Below are positions 32,673 to 44,004 of a stretch of 64,000 nucleotides of DNA, in pieces. Source of the DNA: Strongylocentrotus purpuratus. Lineage: Eukaryota; Echinodermata; Echinoidea; Camarodonta; Strongylocentrotidae. The stretch's first letter is position 1, and the number at the start of each line of letters is the position of its first letter. The translations under genes were made by a program, and so were the position numbers. The stretch is from assembly GCF_000002235.5 (NCBI RefSeq), contig NW_022145594.1:21693890-21757889 (forward strand). The letters run 5' to 3'. Under the pieces are notes generated by a model that was given only the letters and a program-made list of their open reading frames with translations, did not search any database and had not been told where the DNA came from.

Positions 32673-32838
32673 ATATATTGACTGCTTTTAATATTCGAGG
32701 CATAGTAGTTTCTATAGGGTCTCGGGAAACTCACAACCTGCTATGACCCCGCGGCGCAAGCGCCTTGGGGTCATAGCAGGTTGTGAGTTTCCCTTGACCC
32801 TATAGAAACCACTATGCCTCTCAAAGCAGTCAATATAT
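32673..32838. mobile_element. hairpin element with ATATATTGACTGC ends
   Basis: Near-perfect inverted arms run from ATATATTGACTGC inward through GGCATAGT, TTTCTATAGGGTC and GGGAAACTCACAACC to a loop containing GGCGCAAGCGCC, itself a mini-hairpin. About 75 bp pair. There is no coding sequence. Confidence 0.75.
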
Positions 32839-32934
32839 CCTTATTATTAACCGTATCAGACATCTGAGCAGGGCAATTTTTAAATGTTATTGCTCTCAAG
32901 GTTTGATGGATAAGTCAACAAAATTACAATAAGT

Positions 32935-33145
32935 TAGTCCGCTCAGAAAAGTCAATAGGATTTTGTGTGTAATTTGGCGGGCAATATAGGTTATACAGTA
33001 AACCAATGAGCAAATATTTTAGCCCGCTCAGAAGAGTCAATGGGATTTGTGTGTAATTTGGCGGGCGATATAGGTTATACAGTAAACCAATGGACAAATA
33101 TTTTAGCCCGCTCAGAAAAGTCAATGGCAAAATGCGTGTTAAACT
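32935..33145. repeat. 84/85-bp tandem repeat, about 2.4 copies
   Basis: GCTCAGAA lies at 32941, 33026 and 33110. The unit includes AGTCAATRGGATTT, GTAATTTGGCGGGC and TATACAGTAAACCAATG. A small extra duplication of TTTACATCGCGCATC follows at 33175-33220. Confidence 0.8.
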
Positions 33146-33447
33146 AGTGAGCAAAAATGTAGATCCAGTTGTAATTTACATCGCGCATCAGCTACTGTAA
33201 TTTACATCGCGCATCGCGTATAAGAAAATGCGCACTTTGCGCGAACTCCATTGAGACGCAACAATCACACCCTAGGCAAACTGTTTGCAGTGTATCGAAA
33301 ATCTGTCAAACACTGGATGAACAGTGCTGGTTTGACAATGTTTTTGCAACTTCTAATGCTAGGAAACCCTGTGTAGCCTACATAATTTAAGAGTATAAGA
33401 TAGTAAGAGTTTCTTGTTTGCTCTAGATGTCTGATGTGGTTAATAAT

Positions 33448-33554
33448 AGTAATATTGACTGCCTAATTCAGGGCAATACGACTTGTCATATATCACCCTC
33501 ACCTTCGGTTCGGGCGATATATGTCGTATTGCCCAGAAGGCAGTCAATATTACT
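33448..33554. mobile_element. second hairpin element with AGTAATATTGACTGCC ends
   Basis: The inverted arms AGTAATATTGACTGCC...GGGCAATACGAC and the inverse enclose a loop CACCTTCGGTTCGGGC. It shares the TATTGACTGC end with the element at 32673-32838 but has a different loop and inner arm. Confidence 0.75.
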
Positions 33555-33670
33555 TAATTATTGCGACAATTTCAGTTGGCTCATTTGTCTCCATGTTGTT
33601 AGTCTCGACTTGGGTTATTCTCTCTTCTGGTTTACCCAGGCCGCGGTTTACAAAGTACACGCATATGCAT

Positions 33671-33855
33671 TAGTCACACCTTTGCGTATTTGGCCGTTTT
33701 AACATTTATTCCTACATGTATTTCTTGATATCAAGAATTACCATTGCTTTAAAAAAGAAAATTATTTCTTGATATCAAGAAATAGGAATACATTTTAAAA
33801 CGGCTTGCCATAAATACGCAGCAATACGCAAGCCAAATACGCAAAGGTGTGACTG
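33671..33855. mobile_element. foldback element with TAGTCACACCTTTGCG ends
   Basis: The left arm (AGTCACACCTTTGCGTATTT, GGCCGTTTTAA, TTCTTGATATCAAGAA) pairs with the right arm (TTCTTGATATCAAGAA, TTAAAACGGC, AAATACGCAAAGGTGTGACT). The right arm carries an extra TACGCAGCAATACGCAAG insertion. Confidence 0.7.
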
Positions 33856-34084
33856 AGGCATAATAAAGTTTGAAAGTTTCCGGATAATAGAATCACCGAT
33901 TACAAGCACACCGATTTGAAGCGCTTTTGTTGTTTTTCACGATAGTGTTGTAGTTGAAGCTCAAGATGACTCGTTTGTTTATGCCATGTCGTATCCTTCC
34001 CGGTGACTTCATTGCCGGATGTATTGATCCGTTCGGTCTTTTTCGGGAGTTGTCGTGTATCATCGGTGATGCGGAGACTCTATT

Positions 34085-34700
34085 TCCCCCCAACTTCTTT
34101 AGTGTTCCATTCTGGGTAAAGGCACCCTGACACTTGCACGATTTTGATTTGCGCATGATTTGCGCATAATTTGCGCATTGTTTCGTCCCACGTTCTTGCC
34201 ACAGCGGGAAGCATTCGTGGAACATGCGGAGGATGAGGGCCAATGCGGCCCATTCGGGACAAGGCTTGAAATTCGTGGCAGAATTTTCAAAATTTGTGCA
34301 CGACAAATTTGGTGGACGCCTTTCGTGAACACTTCGCAAAATATGCGTATCCTATACGTATCCTACCCGTGTCGGTTCTGACCGGTGCGTGCCAATGCCC
34401 GAGTGGAACGCATGTTTACGACCAGTTCACGACGGATTTACGAATAAATTGCTCACAATTTGCGCATTGGCTGCGGATACTTCCCGCATCGGCTGCGCAT
34501 ACTTCCCGCATAGTTTCCATATTACTTGCGCATGGTCTTTTTTCTTTTGTATGGGATTCATTCACATCTTCACTCAGACTATCATCGTTTTCAGCAAGAT
34601 GGCTGCCTTAATTTTCTTCATTCTCTATGTTTATGTCAGATATCGAGTCATCAATCGTACCCGTTACAAGAGCAAAATGTTTGCAAATGTTTTTTTATAA
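34085..34700. mobile_element. possible Harbinger-like end with TTTGCGCA words
   Basis: GGCACCCTGACACTTGCACG resembles a terminal repeat and is followed by clustered TTTGCGCAT words (34148-34185, 34455-34530), a subterminal arrangement like that of the Harbinger element at 18.6 kb. A short frame at 34600-34699 begins MAALIFFILYVYVRYR and is basic afterwards, like the N-terminus of some Harbinger proteins. No right end or transposase body was found. Confidence 0.35.
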
Positions 34701-34819
34701 ATATTTTGAATAATTCTGGATAACTCATTTTCGATTAAAAGATATTCGTTTATAAGCTATAATTATGTTGATGAGTGTACGATAGATGGAGGTTAAAAAA
34801 AGGTAATTTCACACTTGAC

Positions 34820-36217
34820 TTTGTGATATACTTAAGCAACTTATATCGAAAGTTTCTATGTCTGGTTATACCTGTTTTAAACTATTGGAACATATTATTG
34901 ATAGTAATCTCATGAGCCACCTTAGCGAACTCGATATTATTGCAGAAAATCAACACGCATTTAGGAGACACAGATCATGTGAATCTCAACTCATTTTGAC
35001 AATAAACGACCTGGCTAAGAACCTGGATGAAAAAGCCACCACAGATTTGATAAAACTTGACTTCTCTAAAGCCTTTGATGTCATCCCCCACCAGAAGTTA
35101 CTTCACAAGCTAGATTATTATGGAATCCGTTCAGATAACTTAAGATGGGTGACAAATGTCCTTACAAAACGACTACAACGCGTATCGTCCTTGTTTTCAC
35201 GAAGTGACGGTAGTGAGGAAAATCGTAACGCAAAGTGAATGCAATTTTTTTTCACTACCGTCACTTCGTGAAAACAGCGACGGTATGTGTAAACGGAAAA
35301 CATCCGACTGGAAGCCAGTTCTAAGTGGAACCCCGCAAGACACTGTTCTCGGTCCTCACTTGTTCTTGCTCTCCATAAATGACATTCACGACAAAGTCAA
35401 ACGCACCACCAAGCTATTTGCAGACGATTGCATGCTGTACCGTCCAGTGAAATCAGTAAACGACGTGGACATCCTGCAACAAGACCTTGATGCAATGGTG
35501 GAGTGGTCTCAGAAATGGGGCATGACATTCAACCCCCAAAAGTGTGAATCAATGCGTGTCACCAGGAAGAAGAAACCGGGTAAATCTTCATATAACCTCC
35601 TTGGTGTCACCCTAGAAGAATGTAAGCAGACAAAGTACCTTGGTGTTGTGATCCAGAACGACCTCCGATGGAATGGCCAAAACTCACCTCGCAACAACAA
35701 AAGCTATTGGGGTATTGAGTTTTCTAAGACGCAACTTTCATCACTGCTCAACTTCCATTAAGGAGAAACTCTACCTCACCCTCGTTAGGTCACACTTAGA
35801 TTACGCAGTTGCTGCTTGGGACTCATACACAGCTAAGAACATTTGTTCTATCGAACGAGTCCAGAGGCAGGCAGCCCGTTTTGTCACAAGCACTTATCAG
35901 AGAGAAGCAAGCGTCACCCACCTTCTAAATTCTCTTAAGTGGAACTCTCCCCAAGACAAACGCGAAGCTCACCGCCTAAGCTGTTTCACAAAATGTTACA
36001 TGTCCAGCTGGACATAGATGCCCGAACCCACATCAAACCTAAACCAGATCGTAGCAGACGCGGGCACTCAAGTCAGTTCGAAACACCATTAGCCAGATTA
36101 GATGTATACAAAAACTCATTCTTTCCTCGCACAACCAGAGCATGGAATAATCTCGATCCGACCTTAGTATCCCTGACTGACTCAGCAAATTTTAAAGTAG
36201 CACTCCTTCCGAAATAA
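34820..36217 (+). pseudogene. CR1-like non-LTR retrotransposon, ORF2 without endonuclease
   Basis: RT blocks in order: SGYTCFKLLEHIIDSNLMSH, NQHAFRRHRSCESQL, block A as LIKLDFSKAFDVIPHQKLLH, then (after an inserted stem-loop at about 35190-35280) a GTPQDTVLGPHLFLLSINDI block, the catalytic LFADDCMLYRPV, MTFNPQKCESMRVTRKKKP, TKYLGVVIQNDLRWNGQ, RSHLDYAVAAWDSYTAKN and the C-terminal KNSFFPRTTRAWNNLDPTL. Frameshifts near 35240, 35700 and 36010 break it. Most active-site residues survive, but G-to-D and other changes are visible (PQD for PQG). It is the same lineage as 13971-15525. The 3' end has an (AAGTACC)n-like tail at 36283-36302. Confidence 0.85.
35191..35276. repeat. 25-bp perfect inverted repeat inside RT
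   Basis: TGTTTTCACGAAGTGACGGT and five more bases pair exactly with the inverse ACCGTCACTTCGTGAAAACA and its neighbours, separated by a loop of about 35 nt ending in T8. It interrupts the RT frame between the LQRV and SDWKPV blocks. Confidence 0.75.
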
Positions 36218-36282
36218 GTCCACTCTCTGCCACCACGACCTCCAGTTTAAATTCCACTAGGAATCTTTTGGAGGAATAACAA

Positions 36283-36510
36283 CCAAGTACCAAGTACCAA
36301 GTATGCCGGCCTTGACAAGAGTTAATCTTTAAAAGTTAAGCCATTTCCCAACAGTATAAAGAGCATTACCAGATGTAACTTGAAACTATAGTTCATCGAT
36401 GCAATACTATTTATTATAGTTTTCTCACCGTTTTATACGCTTTTCTTAATGATCCACACTTGAGAAACTTCGTGATAAATCACTGTGATAACAAGTGGGA
36501 AAAAAATACA

Positions 36511-36541
<31 letters not shown>

Positions 36542-36844
36542 GCTCACACACACAATCAACGTCGGCAACTACGACACATCCGCGCGAAATAGACCTGAAG
36601 CTACCTGGTCATCAAACTATCACAGAGTGCATTTCAAATGGGGCCTGAACGTAACATACGTGTATTTTCAATATATTGGCAAAAGCGAGAACTTATGGTT
36701 TTAAACAGACCCTCCAGGACTTATACAAAATATCACAAGTGAACATTAACAAAGAAATGTACAATAATACTGTCATTGTAAACATCATAAGGAATGGTGA
36801 AAATTATTTGATATAATGACTTTGTTTTATAAATGTACACACAG
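36283..36844. other. retrotransposon tail, then non-coding with CA/CG repeat
   Basis: CCAAGTACCAAGTACCAAGT is the probable 3' tail of the CR1-like copy. A (CA)n(CG)n tract lies at 36509-36553. Nothing else was recognised. Confidence 0.45.
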
Positions 36845-37255
36845 GCCCGAATTCACAAAGGAGATTTGTCGACAAACATAGGTTTATGTGCGCCATATGA
36901 CGCGTTTTGTCTTCATTGTTACAATCTTCCCGTCACTCCAAATATAATCTTCACTCAACTACAGACACAACGGCTCTCCATGTGCCTAGAATAAAATCGA
37001 AAATACATGTGGGTGAGCGAATTTGTCATTACAGTGGTCAGGTTACATGGAATATGTTAATTAGGAATTACGCTGTATTATGTCAGTTGAATTATTTAAG
37101 AAGCATCTTATAACACATCTATTTACATTGTACTTAACTGCATTAAATTTTCTATACTTTTCGTTGAGTTTAAATTCATTGATTGATTTATTTCGTAAAG
37201 CGTTTTGATCAGTTCTAAGTTGGATAAAGCGCTATAAAAGAAACAATTTTGTATA
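36845..37255 (+). pseudogene. non-LTR ORF2 C-terminal fragment and 3' end
   Basis: The frame at about 36935-37110 reads YNLHSTTDTTALHVPRIKSK, then HVGERICHYSGQVTWNMLIR, the C-terminal VPRxKSKxGxRxFSxxGPxxWN block of CR1/L2-like elements. The 3' region ends GATAAAGCGCTATAAAAGAAA, a common end of such elements. It is a 5'-truncated copy preceded by GGCCCGAATTCACAAAGGA. Confidence 0.6.
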
Positions 37256-37307
37256 ATATCGGGAAACTACAAATCTCATTACAAAAAATAATGGCACATC
37301 AATTTGG

Positions 37308-37559
37308 ATGCAAGTATGTATCTACACACACGCATACAATCCGAATTTTCCAAAATTAAATTTAACACTAAAACAGGTTTATCAGGCCTACTGTGCTAAT
37401 TTGAATGCTCGAACCTCAAAATTCGATGCACGAAATTTGAAATCGTACCTATGTTCACGACTTCATCTGCACGTTAACGAACATTGTTGCCCTAAAAATA
37501 AATCGAATGCGGATATCAATACTTGGAATGCCCTTAACAGTAATAATTTTGCCGATTAA
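37308..37559 (+). other. unrecognised 83-codon open frame
   Basis: The frame includes LNLTLKQVYQAYCANLNART, SKFDARNLKSYLCSRLHLHV and CCPKNKSNADINTWNAL. The composition (balanced, cysteine and asparagine present, no low complexity) looks protein-like, but I do not recognise it. No splice sites or RT motifs adjoin. It could be a mobile-element ORF1 fragment. Confidence 0.25.
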
Positions 37560-37862
37560 TTAGTTTGAATGCTCATAAAGTAATTCGCGTGTCTCCATAT
37601 GATTTTCCTTTCCCGGATTACAAATTGGAAAGGCTTATCTCGATTGTTAAATAATAATGCCTGATTTTTAATGCAGTTTGATTGATTTGATTTTCAGTTA
37701 TATATGGAATTGGGCTGGGAAAACCATTACAATGATAATGTAACTACTCCTACTACTGCTACTAGTTTCCTCGGATAATATCACTGAGTGTAATGGGTCT
37801 ATATACCAAAGAATTTTTATATTTTAATTGCCACTGTCTTATTCATTTATCTGTGCTTGAAG

Positions 37863-37962
37863 GAGACGTACCCGAAGACAAATGGAACTTTGTGGAGGCC
37901 ACTCACATAGCAACGAGACAGGATCCTTCAGATTTGAAGCACTACGCAGTTTTCATCTACAG
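37863..37962 (+). CDS. probable exon 3 of the gene at 4878
   Basis: A 100-bp segment between an acceptor (TCTGTGCTTGAAG) and a donor (ATCTACAG followed by GTACAC). Its entry phase is 1, matching the exit phase of exon 2, and the junction codon becomes GGA (Gly), giving a smooth join from the FLIFQQDT strand into GDVPEDKWNFVEATHIATRQ, then DPSDLKHYAVFIY. The exit is phase 2, so more exons lie beyond; none was identified by 64000. It is the only non-repetitive, spliceable coding segment on this strand between 9.1 and 64 kb. It could instead belong to a different gene. Confidence 0.45.
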
Positions 37963-38149
37963 GTACACACACTTTGTTTGGGGGTAATCTTACTCAAATA
38001 GGGAAATAAACTTTGACACTATAGTGACACACTTAACTGAATGCATTAAGTCATTAAATTGAAATTGATAAGGCACAGGAGTGAGTTTGGTTAATTTGAC
38101 ATTTAGTCACATGGCAAATGAGTATTTTAAATTAGTGAGTTATTTAACT

Positions 38150-38667
38150 TAAAGGGCACGTTCCCGAGCGTGTAGTTATCGCTGTTTTAGTCATCGCCAT
38201 CGTGGTTCCGAAGATCGACTTCTAATTTGCATACAGCTGTCAATCAAATACATGCCTTCACGGTTATTTCATCGCAAAGCATGCCGGGACATAATTCTAG
38301 TACGGGAGTAGATTTTCACCTTCGCCGTGATCAGCTGTTCACTTGCAAACAACGGGATTATTATCCTGTCGAATCAACATCATAATACAGAATCCGTTAT
38401 TCTGCAGTGATTTTCTTTCAATCCAGTATCATTTGTACGGTAAGAATTCAAAGTTTGTGGTTATTCATTTTTATGACGAATCAAGCTGATAATACGACGT
38501 AAAGTGGGCTAATGTTTAATGAGAGTGGGTCCAAATTGAGTAAATGTAGGCCTAGTATGTTCATGTTTTTTTTAAAGTAGACTGATTGCCTTTGAAGCTG
38601 CTAAACACTCGTGTTTTATGTAGAAGTTAACCAAATGTACAGTAAAATGAGACTAATGTCTCTTTAA
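38150..38667. mobile_element. possible TTAA-target MITE
   Basis: TTAAAGGGCACGTT at the left and TGTCTCTTTAA at the right are weakly inverted, both bounded by TTAA, as in Kolobok/piggyBac-type elements. The inner arms do not match well. Flanking words ATGGCAAATGAGTA...TTAGTGAGTTATTTAAC recur at 39103-39143. Confidence 0.25.
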
Positions 38668-38845
38668 ATATGAATAAATACATAATTGATACTTGAATAC
38701 TAGAAAGGCCGACAGTTATAGTGATTGCAATTAAATCATAAATGTAAAAAGTAAAAGAGGTCACGATTATGAAAACGATAGATATGTCGATCTGGATATG
38801 GATATAATAGTCTGATATCTATGAGCTCTACTTGAGCATCTACAT

Positions 38846-38928
38846 GACGGGGGTGTACGAGGGATTTGTTTCGAGGGGAGTGGGGGGGGGGGGGGGTTAA
38901 CATTTGAAAATCGCGCCGAATATTCTGT
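38846..38928. mobile_element. poly-G hAT-family fragment
   Basis: GGGGTGTACGAGGGATTTG, a G14 run, then TTAACATTTGAAAATCGCGCC match the left half and interior of the 31.4-kb MITE family. The right end is missing. Confidence 0.5.
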
Positions 38929-38984
38929 TGGTGTCAATAGGCAGCTAGCACCGTCCGCCAGCGTGTACGTATTTTGAACGCCCT
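38929..38984. repeat. 55-bp block repeated at 47622-47678
   Basis: TTGGTGTCAATAGGCAGCTA and the following CACCGTCCGCCAGCGTGTACGTATT are nearly identical at both places. The two copies lie just outside the two ends of the element at 39342-47614. Confidence 0.8.
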
Positions 38985-39189
38985 CTGGAATACGGGTAAC
39001 ATGCATGCCTCTTTAATGTTGCGAGTAAATCGCTCCATCTCAACTAGTGAGAATAATGATTCAATTACTCAGTCAGTCAGGTTATTAGGCTCATCACATG
39101 TGATTATATGGCAAATGAGTAATCTAAATTAGTGAGTTATTTAACCAAATGTCGTGAGTAAATAGGTGCGCAGACATAGGGCTCCCCAT

Positions 39190-39193
<4 letters not shown>

Positions 39194-39228
<35 letters not shown>
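39194..39228. repeat. (CA)n microsatellite
   Basis: About 17 CA dinucleotides. Confidence 0.9.
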
Positions 39229-39230
<2 letters not shown>

Positions 39231-39879
39231 AATGACACATCTGCACATACATGTACAGGATGTACTATGCGAGCTGGGGATCTTATTACACTTATTACAT
39301 GGTTCAGGTATTCGGAACATGCCATCTGTGTAACAGCCGTACACTCTAAAAAAAAACTGCTCAATTTGAGTAAAAATGTTACTCTTTTGAGTAGTCAAAA
39401 GGGAACCACCTGACTTTTGAGTAAACTTTACTCAGCATGTGTTGAGTAACAAATCTACTCATCTGTTGAGTAAAGATATTACTCAATAAAAGACTAAATC
39501 TCTACTCAGTTTGAATGAGTCAACCTTTACTTCTTTGTTGAGCGGTTCCCTTTTTTACTCAGTACTGGGTAAAAACGTAATCAGCTCATGTCGGGTAAGA
39601 AACTGCTCATGAGTTGAGCTAAATTTTACTCAATTAACGAATACATGTTTTGACTCACATTGTTTGAGCAATTTTTTGCTCAAATATTGAGTATGAACAG
39701 TATATCTTTTCAAAATGAACAAATTTTTGTTCACTTTTCCTCAAAATTTCATCAAACTGATTCCTTGATTTTTCTTTCACATCTCCACACATTACCACCC
39801 ACATATCTGACTTCTGAAGAAGAAGACGAGTTCACTGTGGTCACTTTCACTTTCCGGTACCCAGAGCCAGCCTAGTTCG

Positions 39880-40310
39880 AATTAACGAAGATAAATTTAT
39901 CCTCATTTAGCTGTTAATTGAAGATAAATTTATCCTCATTTAGCTGTTAAATGAAGATAAATTTATCCTCATTTAGCTGTTAAATGAGGATAAATTTATC
40001 TTCATTTAACAGCTAAATGAGGATAAATTTATCTTCATTTAACAGCTAAATGAGGATAAATTTATCTTCATTTAACAGCTAAATGAGGATAAATTTATCT
40101 TCATTTAGCTGTTAAATGAAGATAAATTTATCTACGTTAACACAGCTAAATGAGGATAAATTTATCTTCATTTAACAGCTAAATGAGGATAAATTTATCT
40201 TCATTTAACAGCTAAATGAAGATAAATTTATCTTCATTTAACAGCTAAATGAAGATAAATTTATCTTCATTTAAACAGCTAGATGAAGATAAATTTATCT
40301 TCATTTAACA
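39880..40310. repeat. palindromic 32-33-bp satellite, left arm
   Basis: The unit is AAGATAAATTTATCCTCATTTAGCTGTTAAATG. GATAAATTTATC is a perfect palindrome, and the flanks TTAACAGCTAAATGA/TCATTTAGCTGTTAA pair with each other, so the array reads nearly the same on both strands. About 13 copies; the CTC/CTTC variant switches strand near 39985. Confidence 0.9.
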
Positions 40311-41709
40311 TTCAGAGTTCAGAAAGGGCCTTTGGACAGCGAACAGTCTGGATATGTAATTTCTTTCTTGTTCAAAATCTTATTCGATGTTTTGTGGAGT
40401 TCATCGACATGAGACACTTTCTTTAGTTACAAACCCAAGTATTATAATTATGATCGATGCCCCAAAGGAAGTGCAACTAAATCGTTCGGACAACCATGCC
40501 TATATATTTTAATAGAAAGTATAAACCAACTGCAAATATGTACGATCATGTAAAGACATCATCATCTACCCGAAGATAGGCCTATAGAATGCATTTGATA
40601 TCGAACTTCACATGATTGTTGGTAAATAATAAAGTAGGCCTATATCATTCATAGTAATTTTGTTTAAACACCCATTTGGTTTCATTCTAAATCTATATAG
40701 GCCCATAATTATTATGGGCCATACAAGTCCCCTTGCATTTGATGAGCATGCCATAGCACGTATACCGAGACACACGACTTTGCATGAGATTCCTTGCAAA
40801 ATCTAATGATGGGTATAGCCAATATATTCAAGTTTACTGTTCATACAGGATATGCCATTTTGATGCTAAATTACTACACATGTTAAACAAATAATTATAA
40901 AAACGCCAAAATGGCCCTATGATAATAATAGGTACAGGTTTGGGGTTTGGCGGCGTCAGCGGCCCCCGCCCGCCCCCGCCGTAGGCCTATAATACACATT
41001 TCATTTTGTTGTACCAAGGCTATCAGGATTTTAGGATTATTTTGTTTATTCATGCAGCAAAGGATGGGGGCACGAATGGCGGCCGCCCAAGAAAGATTGA
41101 CACATTTTCTATGAGCATTTTTCGTCGGGGCAGGGGGCGGGAGCACGGCGGGCTGGTCAATGTCCGGCCCCTGGATCCGCCAAACTTCTTCATGTTTCCC
41201 CGAGTCCATGTGATCGCCGCCCCCGCACCGCGCCCCTGGTTGACCTTTTTGTGAATTTATAGTCATCTCTGCTTCAGTGTGGGTTTATAATTAATAGTTT
41301 CAGAGTTAAAGAGCTAAAGAGAGAGAGAGAGAGAGAGAGTTAAAGAGTTGGGTTGGGTTTTGCAGCTTCAGTGGTACATCCCCGTCTGTATATCTGAAGA
41401 GCCCCCCCCCCCCCCCCCCCCCCCAACTCCTCCGGGTCGATATCCCTATCACGGAACCTCATGAGTTACATCTCTAAGGTCGATAGGCTGTTTATAATAG
41501 TAGAGGTATTATGGGAATTGGAATAGCACCCGACAGGGGATGATACAAGATTTCCCAACAATAATGATTATGAATAAGACGCCCTGAAATTTGAAAATCA
41601 CGCAAATTCCAGGGATTCCCTTCAATTTGAGCGAGCGGCCGCTTCCGAAGCAGAAGTGACAATAAGCATAAACAGTAATACTCCAGCTATCAGGGTGTGT
41701 ACATCCACT

Positions 41710-41880
41710 GACTCGACAGTGGCGGATCCGTGGAAAAACGTGGAAAAACACATTAATTTTACCTTTTTGGGAGATGCTCCCCCCCTGGCGCTCAAGGGGG
41801 GGGGTGCAAATTTTCAGATTATAGAGGCCCCCCCCCCAACAAAATTGTGCTCACTACCCCCCCCCCCCCCAATGAGTGAG
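41710..41880. mobile_element. hAT-like G/C-rich remnant inside the palindrome
   Basis: CAGTGGCGGATCCGTGG resembles a hAT terminal repeat and is followed by CCCCCCTGGCGCTCAAGGGG and several C/G homopolymer runs. The mirror copy is at about 42790-42960. It was present before the arms duplicated. Confidence 0.45.
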
Positions 41881-44004
41881 GGTGCAGTCCAAGGATTGGC
41901 TATATTATAAATTATATAGAGGACGAATATTCCGCTGGGCATAGTTTACTTGCAACCCCCCCCCCCCCCCCCCCCCCCCCCCTCTATCCAATACCAGCTC
42001 CCTAGCAGGAACCTTTGTATTGGGATTTACAACACTTTCCGATTACCAGCAATAACTTTATTCCAAGAGATCCTCGGATCGCTATATGATTTATTGCTCA
42101 CCTTTATACAATCATTGCATGCCCAAGTAGGAGTCGTCGGGCTGAGTTGTTCCTATTAGTCCGAGTTAGCCCGAATTATTATTTCCATTTACAGAACCAC
42201 TCCCCTCCCCTGCGGCCCCCGATTATTATTATTATTATCATTGTTATTATTATCATAAACGTTAGTAGGGGTCTAGTAGTAGTAGTCCGAGCGGCGGCGT
42301 CCGGGGGGGGGGGGGGGGTACGTTCCCCCTCAATTTTCTTTTAGAGGGGGGAGGTCGTTCCCGCCGGAAATTTTGAAAAAGTGCACACAAGAAATGTATA
42401 GAAAATACTGACTAAAGACTGCAACACACTTTTAGGCTCTGGAGGGCCCAAGAATGCAGCGTTTAGACTCAGTATTTGCTATACATTTCTTGTGTGCACT
42501 TTTTCAAAATTTTCGGCGGGAACGACCCCCCCCCCCACGCCTGTAAAAGAAAATTGAGGGGGAACGTGCCCCCCCCCGACCGCTGCCCCTTTGGACTACC
42601 ACTACTATTAAAATACTACAACTAGAACCCTACTAATGATTATAATAATAATAACAATAATAATAATAATCGGGGGCCGGAGGGGAGGGGTTGGCTCTGG
42701 AAATGAAAATAATAATTCGGGCTAACTCTGACTTATAGGGACAACTCAGCCCAACGACTCCTACTTGGGCATGCATGATGTATTAATGTGGGCACATTTT
42801 TTGGGCGACCCTCTAACATTTGAAAATTTGCACCCCCCTTAAGCGCCAGCTAAGGGGGGGGGGGCACTTCCCCAAAAAGGTAAAATTAACGTGTTTTTGC
42901 ACGTTTTTTTCCAAGGGGGGGGGGGCGGGCCCCCTGGATCCGCTACTGTCGAGTTAGTGGATGTATACACTCTGATAGCTGGAGTATTATTGTTTATGGT
43001 TATTGTCACTTCTGCTTCGGAAGCGGCCGCTCGCGCAAATTGAAGGGAATCCCTGGAATTTGCGTGATTTTCAAATTTCAGGGCGTCGATCTTATTCACA
43101 ATTATTATTGTTGGGAAATCTTTGATCAGCCCCCGTCGGGTGCTATTCCAATTCCCATATTACCTCCACTATTATATACAGCCTATTGACCTAAGAGATG
43201 CTCATGAGGTTCCGTGATGGGGACCCGAAGGGGGGGGGGGGGGGTACTCAGAATTGGTACAGACGGGGATGTACCACTGAAGCCGCAAAACCCAACCCAA
43301 CTCTTTAACTCTCTCCCTCTCTCTCTCTCTCTCTCTTTAGCTATTTAACTCTGAAAATATTAATTATAAACCCACACTGAAGTATAGATGAATACAAATT
43401 CACAAAAAAGGTCAACCAGGGGCGCGGTGCGGGGGCGGCGATCACATGGACTCGGGGAAACATGAAGAATTTGGCGGATCCAGGGGCCGGACATTGACCA
43501 GCCCGCCGTGCTCCCCCTCGGTATACGTTTTATGGCATGCTCAGTCGTCAACTGCAAGGGGACTTGTATGCATGGCCCATAATAATTATGGGCCTATATA
43601 GATTCAGAATGAAACTGCCAAATGGGTGTTTAAACAAAGTTACTATGAATGATATAGGCCTACTATAATATTTATCAACAATCATGTGAAGTTCATAATA
43701 TCGAATGCATTATATAGGCCTATCTTCGGTTAAGAGCCATGTCTTTACATGTTCGTATATAATTGCAGTTGGTTTATACTTTCTATTAAAATAATATAGG
43801 CATGGTTGTCCGAACGATTTAGTTGCACTTCCTATGGGGCATCGATCACAATTATCATGCTTGGGTTTGTAACTAAAGAAAGTGTCTCATGTCAATGAAC
43901 TCCACAAAACATCGAATACGATTTTGAACAAGAAAGAAATTACATATCCAGACCGTACGCTGTCCAGCAAAGGCCCATTTTGAACTCTGCATAACAAATT
44001 TACA

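Noticed and set aside
33893..34611. Cysteine-rich frames on both strands up to 148 codons
   Set aside because: They arise from repeated TTTGCGCA words of a probable transposon end; no frame has a recognisable domain.
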